8,373 bases of DNA, taken from contig CACZSA010000336.1 in assembly GCA_902783705.1 (NCBI GenBank), positions 1 to 8,373 on the forward strand, read 5' to 3'. A program made the translations under genes and the position numbers. The stretch comes from an uncultured Ruminococcus sp. GTDB taxonomy: Bacteria; Bacillota; Clostridia; Oscillospirales; CAG-272. Positions 1 to 5,214 of the stretch are shown piece by piece; within the stretch, counting starts at the first letter, position 1; every line of letters begins with the position of its first letter. A model generated the notes under the pieces. The model searched no databases. It saw only the letters and a program-made list of their open reading frames with translations, and was not told the DNA's origin.

Positions 1-99
1 CAGCTACAGAAACGCTGTAGTTACAAGGCTTTTCTATGTCCTGACGCCTTGACAAACCCAAGAAACGACCAACACGTAACGCCATATAACGTACCATAA
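1..99 (+). CDS. possible C-terminal tail of an unidentified plus-strand gene (partial)
   Basis: The first reading frame is open from base 1 for 32 codons and stops at TAA 97-99; the other two plus frames close sooner. The tail reads ...DALTNPRNDQHVTPYNVP and I do not recognise it. Codon use (CTA, AGA, TGT, AGT) differs from the GC-rich genes further right. A perfect Shine-Dalgarno overlaps the stop and a terminator-like hairpin follows at 176-213, which fits the end of a plus-strand transcription unit. The minus strand is also open over 1-96, so 32 open codons alone prove little. Sequence to the left of the window is needed to decide. Confidence 0.25.
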   Translation, partial: QLQKRCSYKAFLCPDALTNPRNDQHVTPYNVP

Positions 100-114
100 G
101 GAGGTTCAGCGAGA

Positions 115-162
115 ATGTCATTTTGGACCATGAGGACGTTAAGTGAGGTTGTCACTGGTTAA
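115..162 (+). CDS. 15-codon mini-ORF behind a perfect Shine-Dalgarno
   Basis: TAAGGAGGT (97-105) lies 9 bases before ATG 115, and the frame gives MSFWTMRTLSEVVTG, then TAA at 160-162. It is in the same frame as the preceding open stretch, separated by its stop codon. The ribosome site is far better than chance would usually give, but the product is very short and unrecognised. It could be a real micropeptide, a gene truncated by a rearrangement, or a coincidence. Confidence 0.25.
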   Translation: MSFWTMRTLSEVVTG

Positions 163-175
163 TTTCGTGCAAACG

Positions 176-218
176 ATCCCGCAAAGTCTTTGATTTTCAA
201 GGCTTTGCGGGATTTCTT
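176..218. terminator. strong hairpin terminator, probably bidirectional
   Basis: ATCCCGCAAAG (176-186) pairs perfectly with CTTTGCGGGAT (203-213), an 11-bp stem. The stem nearly continues inward: CTTTGA (188-193) against TCAAGG (197-202), with one wobble. On the plus strand it is followed by TTTCTT, so it can end whatever enters from the left. On the minus strand it begins 4 bases after the stop codon of the Schlafen-like gene, where the following tract (CGTTTG) is poorer. Confidence 0.7.
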
Positions 219-1552
219 CATCTCTGCTTCCCAGACTTATACACCATCCCCCTCGTATTCCCCTCCCCGACGATCATCCCCGCCTCCTTCAGTTCCCGCA
301 GAATCACACTGACGGTTGCCGCCGAGATGCCGAGATCGTCCTGAAGATCCTTCCGCGTAACGGATCCCTTTTTGCGGATCAGGTCGAGAGCCTGCCGCTG
401 ACGGGAAGAGAGCTCTTTGCCCTTGTCCTGTGAAGGCTTATCTGAGGAAACAGCCTCCACAGATCCGGAGCGGTAATTGACATTAGGCAGGATAATTCTG
501 AAAGCGTTCCCGGTGACGGAGACCTCCGGTTTGACCGCCTTGTCCGTGTAGCTGTTGAAAATCTTTATCATCCCGGTGCCGTATGCCTCAATGAGGTGCA
601 GACGATAGAAAACATTGGCGAGGCGAGGATTCCGGCATTCGGACACGCCGAGCATCATGTCGTCCACGCTTAGACCGGGAACCAGACCACCGATGCTGAC
701 AATCTCCAGCCGATCGTCGAAGAGGCTCACGAGGATCGGGCCGCTCATGGCGTACTCCCGATGCACGACGGCGTTGAGAAGAGCTTCGCGTATGGCGTCT
801 TCCGGGTAGTCGCGCCGGTCGATCCGGTCGAGGCCGGAGAACTCCGCCCGGGTGCGGTTGTTCCGGTCGATGAAATCGTATGCCTCCTCAAGCTGGGAGA
901 GCAGGGATCCGGACAGCTCCCGCCGGTCGTGGAAGACTGCCTTCTTCGTCCCCTCGAATACCGCCAGCTTGACAGAGTGGACGCACTGATCGGACAGCAG
1001 CAGCCCGAGATTGGTGTAGGTCCCATCCTCTCCGATGAGATGGAGACTGCGCTTCTGGGCGTTTCCGAAAGCGACGGCACGATGGCCGAAAAAGGCGGTC
1101 GCGGCTTCAAAGGTCAACTGCTGATTGAGAGACCGCGCGTCCTCATACCGATCTCCGCCCGTCTCCCGGATCATCTGTAGGATCGCGGTTTCCGACGCCG
1201 GAACCGTGGACGAGCCCTGCCGGACATACACCCCTTCCGGGCGGATCCCCTTACTCCCGAGGTAATAGGGCCGCGCCGTTCCTCTCTGTACGGAGACGGT
1301 GACGACGGTCTTTCCTTCGATCTCCTCCGTGCCGATTTTGGTGAACAGGGTCACATCCGGGCGGATGGAATCGCGGATGGTATTGGTGACGCGGAGCATG
1401 GTTCCGTCCGGATCACCCACACCGCAGACCCTGCCGTCGTTCTCCACACCGATATACAGTGTCCCACCGTCGGTATTGGCAAAAGCCAGAACGGTGAGGC
1501 GGATCTCCTCCACGAACTCTCTCTTGAATTCGGCGTTGATTCCTTCTATCAT
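218..1552 (-). CDS. Schlafen/AlbA_2-domain ATP-binding transcriptional regulator (COG2865 type)
   Basis: A 444-residue predicted regulator. Residues about 7-120 form an AlbA_2 (Schlafen-like, PF04326) domain, opening with the usual E-F-K and the signature AFANTDGGTLYIGV (23-36). Residues about 250-350 are an HATPase_c_4-type GHKL-like segment with EALLNAVVHREY (256-267) and EAYGTGMIK (322-330). After a charged linker (about 363-380), residues 380-440 form a winged helix, with GISAATVSVILRELKEAG (408-425) spanning the recognition helix. Length and domain order match complete COG2865 proteins, which are commonly labelled 'ATP-dependent DNA helicase RecG-related' although there is no helicase core here. 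The start at 1552 is supported by GGAGAG about 7 bases upstream and by a perfect promoter. Family targets are mostly unknown; the winged helix and operator-like palindromes suggest autoregulation, which is inference. It is transcribed away from the pilus operon. Confidence 0.85.
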   Translation of the reverse strand: MIEGINAEFKREFVEEIRLTVLAFANTDGGTLYIGVENDGRVCGVGDPDGTMLRVTNTIRDSIRPDVTLFTKIGTEEIEGKTVVTVSVQRGTARPYYLGSKGIRPEGVYVRQGSSTVPASETAILQMIRETGGDRYEDARSLNQQLTFEAATAFFGHRAVAFGNAQKRSLHLIGEDGTYTNLGLLLSDQCVHSVKLAVFEGTKKAVFHDRRELSGSLLSQLEEAYDFIDRNNRTRAEFSGLDRIDRRDYPEDAIREALLNAVVHREYAMSGPILVSLFDDRLEIVSIGGLVPGLSVDDMMLGVSECRNPRLANVFYRLHLIEAYGTGMIKIFNSYTDKAVKPEVSVTGNAFRIILPNVNYRSGSVEAVSSDKPSQDKGKELSSRQRQALDLIRKKGSVTRKDLQDDLGISAATVSVILRELKEAGMIVGEGNTRGMVYKSGKQR

Positions 1553-1574
1553 GATGATTCTCTCCTGACTATGC

Positions 1575-1604
1575 TTGATTATGCTGATTCACTATGATTA
1601 TTAT
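1575..1604 (+). promoter_or_regulatory. possible divergent plus-strand promoter
   Basis: TTGATT (1575-1580), an 18-base spacer and TATTAT (1599-1604) form a moderate sigma-A match on the plus strand inside the same palindromic array. Because the palindrome is symmetric, a -10-like hexamer also exists in this direction. AT-rich palindromes easily yield such matches, so this is tentative. Confidence 0.3.
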
Positions 1605-1615
1605 AATCATAATCA
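1576..1615. promoter_or_regulatory. inverted-repeat operator over the -10 box
   Basis: ATGATTAT (1594-1601), one base, then ATAATCAT (1603-1610) is a perfect 8-bp palindrome centred on the -10 element. The half-site TGATTAT/ATAATCA occurs four times: 1576-1582, 1595-1601, 1603-1609 and 1609-1615; TGATTCA at 1585-1591 is a near-match. Occupancy would block RNA polymerase. The obvious candidate ligand is the winged-helix protein encoded immediately downstream (inference). Confidence 0.55.
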
Positions 1616-1628
1616 CGAGCATTGTCAA
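1600..1628 (-). promoter_or_regulatory. perfect consensus sigma-A promoter for the Schlafen-like gene
   Basis: Read on the minus strand, TTGACA (1628-1623), a 17-base spacer (1622-1606) and TATAAT (1605-1600) give an exact match to the sigma-A/sigma-70 consensus. It lies 48 bases upstream of the start codon at 1552. A promoter this strong in front of a regulator usually implies repression. Confidence 0.85.
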
Positions 1629-1909
1629 GAGGGGCGAAGAGAAGAAGTCCGGAAATGATCCGGGGAATAATCGGGATGAGCGAAGTTCGGGTTTGAGTTT
1701 TGCGCAAAATCGAGAAAATATGAAATCCCGATTCGTTTCAGCGGAAAAATGCAGTGGCTACATCATGGCTGTAAATAAGCCGTACACCTCCCGGATTCTG
1801 AAAAATCACTGGATTTCGGGATGGAATACGGCGATTTGTAAGGGAGTATGATTGGAAATCAAAGACCGGATCTCGAGTTTTAATTCAATAAAACATCCAC
1901 ACTTTACTT

Positions 1910-1954
1910 CAGAGCCGGTAAGAACACCCGTTTTCGTCGGCTCTGTTTTTTGTT
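1910..1954 (+). terminator. orphan intrinsic terminator on the plus strand
   Basis: CAGAGCCG (1910-1917) pairs perfectly with CGGCTCTG (1938-1945) around a 20-base loop that can pair partly inside. It is followed directly by six T residues, then GTTT. The T tract sets the direction as plus. No confident plus-strand gene precedes it, so it implies an unannotated short transcript or a gene remnant. It also insulates the pilin promoter from anything upstream. Confidence 0.7.
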
Positions 1955-2080
1955 TCTGCTTGTTACTATCAAGTGACACACTTTCCTGTCTGATCATCCG
2001 ATAAAACGACACAAATACCTGACAAAAAGCAGGATGATGTGTATGAATGGTAAAATTTTAAACAATTTTTGGCCACCTAC

Positions 2081-2109
2081 TTGACATATTTTCGGAAAAC
2101 TGGTACAAT
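2081..2109 (+). promoter_or_regulatory. sigma-A promoter of the pilin-sortase operon
   Basis: TTGACA (2081-2086), exactly 17 bases, then TACAAT (2104-2109): 11 of 12 consensus positions. AT-rich sequence just upstream (2051-2070) could act as an UP element. Transcription would start near 2116. Confidence 0.85.
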
Positions 2110-2115
2110 AATTTA

Positions 2116-2238
2116 TGTGGATAGTCAAAACTGTCGGTCAGTACAAAAAGCGTGCGAAGGAGGGCGCGAAGGATCGCGGTGGAACTGTTCGGAAGAAATA
2201 CGTAAATCTATTCATCGAAAGAAAGGACATTTTTCATC
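2116..2238 (+). promoter_or_regulatory. long structured 5' leader of the pilin gene
   Basis: About 123 bases separate the predicted start of transcription from ATG 2239. ACTG (2130-2133) can pair with CAGT (2139-2142), and CGCGA (2165-2169) with TCGCG (2174-2178) around an AGGA loop. The octamer GCGAAGGA occurs twice (2154-2161, 2166-2173), and AAGGAGG at 2157-2163 is a perfect but apparently unused Shine-Dalgarno. I could not match it to a riboswitch class I know. The ribosome site actually used is AAAGGA, ending at 2227. Confidence 0.35.
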
Positions 2239-4254
2239 ATGAAGAACAAAACCAAGTCGATTTTCGCGGTGTGCCTGACGGCACTTTTTTTGTTAGTGTG
2301 CGCACTTGGCGCAATGGCAGATGATATTCCTGCATACTGGACATTCAAAATCAGCGTGATCTGGGATGATGAAGGGCATGAGGATTGCAGACCGACAGAG
2401 CCCTTTACAATTCTTCTGAATTATGACAATGAGCCGTACAAATCTGCATCTCTTCCCTCAAATGGTCAAGACACACAAGGCGATATTTGGGCAAATGTGG
2501 TTACAAACTGTTTCATGGCCAAAGGAACCGATGAAGAACATACTGCCTTCATGTTTGAACATTATACGCTTATCCCGGCAGAACTTGAAAACTACACATA
2601 CTCTGTGGAAGCGATCGGATCGCAAGCGTATACTTACAATGTAACTTACACCTATACTCCCACCACCCCCACCCAGCCCGAGGAGCCGACATCCGGATTG
2701 ACTCTGACGATGAAGAACGCCGACAGCGCAAACCATGTGTTCAAGGCCTACGCGATCTTCAACGGCGACGTGAGCGAAACGGGCGGAAAGCTCTCGAATG
2801 TCGTGTGGGGAAACGGTGTGCGCAATGTCGAAGGCCTCCTCGCGGCGCTGAAAGACGAGGAGCTGATTCCGGACAGCGTTGCGACGGCAGCGGATTTCGC
2901 GGAGGAGCTTGGGACAATGAACGATGACGCGTCCCGTCTGATCCGCATTGCCGCGATCATCACGAACGGTTATCTCAATACCGAATCCGGCACCTCCGGG
3001 GATGCGGTCGAGGGAGCGAGCGACGGAATGTACGACTACACGATCTCCGGTCTCACGCCGGGTTATTATCTCGTGACGGACAGCCTGACAGAAAATGCAG
3101 GCGGGTTCATCTCGCGCAGCATCCTCTGCCTGACGTCGAACACGGAATCAGAGGTGAAATCGGACCGGATCACGGCGGAAAAGAAAGTCAAGGAGAACAC
3201 AAAGTACACATCGGACGGCGGCTTTGGTTATGGCTACAACGACGTGGCGGACGCGTCCGTCGGTGATCCCATCGAATTTGAATATATCGCGGCGGTTCCC
3301 GAGCTCGCGCTGATGCAGGGATACGGCCGCGATTTTCGGTTTATTTTCCACGATATCTTCCCGGAGTCCATGACGCTCGACGAGAACTCGTTCGAGGGGT
3401 ATGTGTTTGATTCCGCCGATTCTGCCATGGAAAATCCGAAAGCGCGGTTTAACTGTAGTAAGCCTGTGGACGAGAACGGCGGCTTCAAGGTCGAGGTCGT
3501 CCTTTACGATTACGCGAAAGACATCTTCCTTTGCGATAGACTTGCGAAGGGCGACAAGATCGTGATCCGCTACAAGGCTGCCTTGAGCAAGAAGGCCTTG
3601 ACCGGCAGAGGCGGCAACGTCAATTCTCTGATCCTCGAATACACGGACGGTCCGACCCCCACCTCCACCTCCTGGACGCAGCAGGACGACACGGTCGTCT
3701 TCACCTATCAGGTGAAGTTCCTGAAAGCCGACGGCAAGACCATCGACAAGGAGGGCGTCGCGCTCAAACCGCTGCCCGGCGCGAAATTCACGCTCTCCCG
3801 GACAAAGGATTCCGTCCCGGTATATTACACAGAAGAGGCGCCTTACTGGACGACGGACGCGGAGGCGGCGACCGTTCTTGTGTCCGGTGCGGACGGACTT
3901 TTTTCTGTTTCCGGGCTTGACGACGGCGTCTACACGCTGACCGAGACCGAAGCGCCGGACGGCTACAACCGCGCGTCCCAGCCCTGGACTGTGACGATAT
4001 CGGCAGAAACCGCAAACGGGCAGGCAACGGCGCCGGCAGACGGACTCAAATCGGTTACGGTGACGGTCAACGAAGCAGAAGCGAAGCCCTTGGAAGAAAA
4101 CCGCGGCGGCAAGGCGACCATCGCGAACTACAGCGGAACGGTTCTCCCGTCGACGGGCGGCATGGGCACGGTGCCCTTCTATATTCTCGGCGGTTGTCTC
4201 ACGGTATTCGCGGCGGCATTCATCATCTACCGGAAGAATCGCTATGCGGAATAA
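2239..4254 (+). CDS. LPXTG-anchored multidomain pilin-type surface protein with Cna_B and SpaA domains
   Basis: A 671-residue secreted, wall-linked protein. The signal peptide ends near AMA|DD (27/28). Residues about 33-140 resemble a Cna_B fold (VIWDD at 40-44, YTYSVE at 119-124), followed by a Thr/Pro linker (138-152). Residues 153-312 resemble a pilin D1 domain (FKAYAIFNGD, then VVWGNGV). Residues 313-475 match the fimbrial isopeptide D2 type, with K315/K316 and N462 in NSLILEY as likely cross-link partners. Residues about 490-632 are a SpaA domain with an E-box (YTLTETEAPDGYN, 565-577; Glu569) and N630 as the probable acceptor. LPSTG (636-640), a membrane span and RKNRYAE complete the sorting signal. 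The canonical WxxxVxVYPK pilin motif is absent, so polymerisation is inferred from the sortase overlapping its 3' end. The first 400 coding bases are much more AT-rich than the rest. It could instead be a non-polymerised adhesin. Confidence 0.85.
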   Translation: MKNKTKSIFAVCLTALFLLVCALGAMADDIPAYWTFKISVIWDDEGHEDCRPTEPFTILLNYDNEPYKSASLPSNGQDTQGDIWANVVTNCFMAKGTDEEHTAFMFEHYTLIPAELENYTYSVEAIGSQAYTYNVTYTYTPTTPTQPEEPTSGLTLTMKNADSANHVFKAYAIFNGDVSETGGKLSNVVWGNGVRNVEGLLAALKDEELIPDSVATAADFAEELGTMNDDASRLIRIAAIITNGYLNTESGTSGDAVEGASDGMYDYTISGLTPGYYLVTDSLTENAGGFISRSILCLTSNTESEVKSDRITAEKKVKENTKYTSDGGFGYGYNDVADASVGDPIEFEYIAAVPELALMQGYGRDFRFIFHDIFPESMTLDENSFEGYVFDSADSAMENPKARFNCSKPVDENGGFKVEVVLYDYAKDIFLCDRLAKGDKIVIRYKAALSKKALTGRGGNVNSLILEYTDGPTPTSTSWTQQDDTVVFTYQVKFLKADGKTIDKEGVALKPLPGAKFTLSRTKDSVPVYYTEEAPYWTTDAEAATVLVSGADGLFSVSGLDDGVYTLTETEAPDGYNRASQPWTVTISAETANGQATAPADGLKSVTVTVNEAEAKPLEENRGGKATIANYSGTVLPSTGGMGTVPFYILGGCLTVFAAAFIIYRKNRYAE

Positions 4255-5128
4255 GAAGCGAAGCGGGAAGTGGATCGTCGTGCTGTTCCTCGCGGGGATC
4301 GCGATCTTCTGCTATCCGGCATTCAGCGGATACTGGAACTCCTTCCATCAGACGCAGGCGGTCACGCGCTACGCCGAGCAGACTGCGTCCGCACCGCCGG
4401 GGACTTACGAGAGCATGCTCGAGGCTGCGCGGGCCTTCAACGAGAAACGCCTGAACAATCGGGAAGACATCTGCGAGATGACCGACGCGGAGCTCGGCGA
4501 ATACAATGCCCTCCTGAATCCGACGGGCTCCGGGATGATGGGCTATATCGAGATCCCCTCGATCGGGGTGCTCCTGCCGATCTATCACGGCACGTCGGCG
4601 GACGTTCTGCAGCTCGGCGTCGGCCATCTGGCGTGGACGTCGCTCCCGATCGGCGGAGAAGGCACGCACACGGTCCTCTCCGGGCACCGCGGTCTCCCCT
4701 CGGCAAGACTGCTCACGGATATGGACAAGGTACAGCCCGGGGACCGCTTCCGGCTCTGCGTCCTGCGCGAGGTGATGACCTACGAGGTTGACCGGATCCT
4801 GACGGTCGTGCCCGAGGACACCACGGAGCTCGTCGTCACGCCGGGGGAGGATTATTGCTCGCTCGTCACCTGCACGCCGTACGCGCTCAATACCCATCGG
4901 CTCCTCGTGCGCGGGCACCGGGTGGAGGAGAATGCCGCCCCTCCGCTGACAGCCGACGCCCGCCGGATCGATCCGCTCTTTGTCGCGCCGTTCCTCGCCG
5001 TCCCGATCCTGCTTTTGCTTTTTGTGCGGTACGCGTGCTTTCCCGCGATCGGCGCGGAGCGGAGACGGATCCTCAGACGCTTCCGCGAAGGGGAGGGGAT
5101 CGAGATCGGACCTCCGCCGCCCGAGTAA
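4244..5128 (+). CDS. class C (pilin-polymerising) sortase
   Basis: A 294-residue membrane transpeptidase that should cleave the LPSTG of the upstream pilin between Thr and Gly and join it to a lysine of the next subunit or to the wall. The catalytic set is visible: His148 in LSGHRG, Cys210 in LVTCTPY and Arg219 in NTHRLLVRG. The strand MGYIEIPSIGVLLPIYHG and the two membrane segments (about 10-24 and 245-265, the latter followed by a basic tail) are typical of class C. The DPW/DPF lid motif normally found before the first strand is not visible; that stretch reads GEYNALLNPTGSGMMGY. The start ATG 4244 lies inside the pilin gene (11-bp overlap), with GGAAGA 6 bases upstream, implying translational coupling. 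The lack of other pilins suggests a dedicated one-substrate enzyme. Confidence 0.88.
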   Translation: MRNKKRSGKWIVVLFLAGIAIFCYPAFSGYWNSFHQTQAVTRYAEQTASAPPGTYESMLEAARAFNEKRLNNREDICEMTDAELGEYNALLNPTGSGMMGYIEIPSIGVLLPIYHGTSADVLQLGVGHLAWTSLPIGGEGTHTVLSGHRGLPSARLLTDMDKVQPGDRFRLCVLREVMTYEVDRILTVVPEDTTELVVTPGEDYCSLVTCTPYALNTHRLLVRGHRVEENAAPPLTADARRIDPLFVAPFLAVPILLLLFVRYACFPAIGAERRRILRRFREGEGIEIGPPPPE

Positions 5129-5159
5129 CGGTCTGCGACGAAGCACCTGAATAATATGC

Positions 5160-5206
5160 AAAAAGAACAGCGGGATCCTTTCCGGATTCCGCTGTTCTTG
5201 TGTTTA
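5160..5206. terminator. bidirectional terminator between convergent operons
   Basis: Two 16-base arms (5164-5179 and 5185-5200) pair with a single G-T wobble around a 5-base loop. The minus-strand transcript runs into six U residues (complement of 5160-5165), a strong terminator for the solute-binding gene ending at 5215. The plus-strand transcript gets a weaker GTGTTT tract, ending the sortase operon. Confidence 0.85.
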
Positions 5207-5214
5207 TCCGCGGT

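Larger units (their letters stand above)
1553..2238. other. 686-bp AT-rich intergenic region without a convincing protein gene
   Basis: It holds, in order, the operator/promoter of the Schlafen-like gene, about 280 bases of unassigned sequence (1630-1909), a plus-strand terminator, and the promoter and leader of the pilin operon. The unassigned part contains AATCGGGAT (1669-1677) complementary to ATCCCGATT (1725-1733), and a second TCGGGAT (1816-1822) able to compete for the same partner, so its RNA could fold in two ways. Open frames over 1594-1851 (plus) and 1806-2012 (minus) lack a good ribosome site or recognisable sequence; the plus one begins within the palindrome as a run of isoleucines. 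An untranslated RNA or a decayed gene is possible. Confidence 0.5.

Noticed and set aside
1594..1851. 85-aa plus-strand frame in the intergenic region
   Set aside because: It starts inside the operator palindrome (a run of isoleucines from ATT/ATA repeats), has no Shine-Dalgarno and no recognisable sequence.
1806..2012. 68-aa minus-strand frame in the intergenic region
   Set aside because: It runs through the hairpin and T tract of the plus-strand terminator and has no family resemblance I can name.
1993..2038. ATCATCC...GGATGAT inverted repeat upstream of the pilin promoter
   Set aside because: It has only 7 bp per arm with a 32-base gap and no symmetric extension, which is expected by chance in this length.
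2161..2190. T-box-like GGTGGAAC in the pilin leader
   Set aside because: The conserved T-box sequence, specifier stem and antiterminator/terminator pair are not present, and the downstream gene is not amino-acid related.
2115..2324. 69-aa frame starting near the pilin transcription start
   Set aside because: Its ATG is at or before the predicted transcription start, it has no ribosome site, and it runs into the pilin gene in another frame.
4223..5161. 312-aa minus-strand frame opposite the sortase
   Set aside because: The plus strand encodes a sortase with all catalytic residues. The minus frame is Arg-rich and without motifs, and it runs over the terminator.
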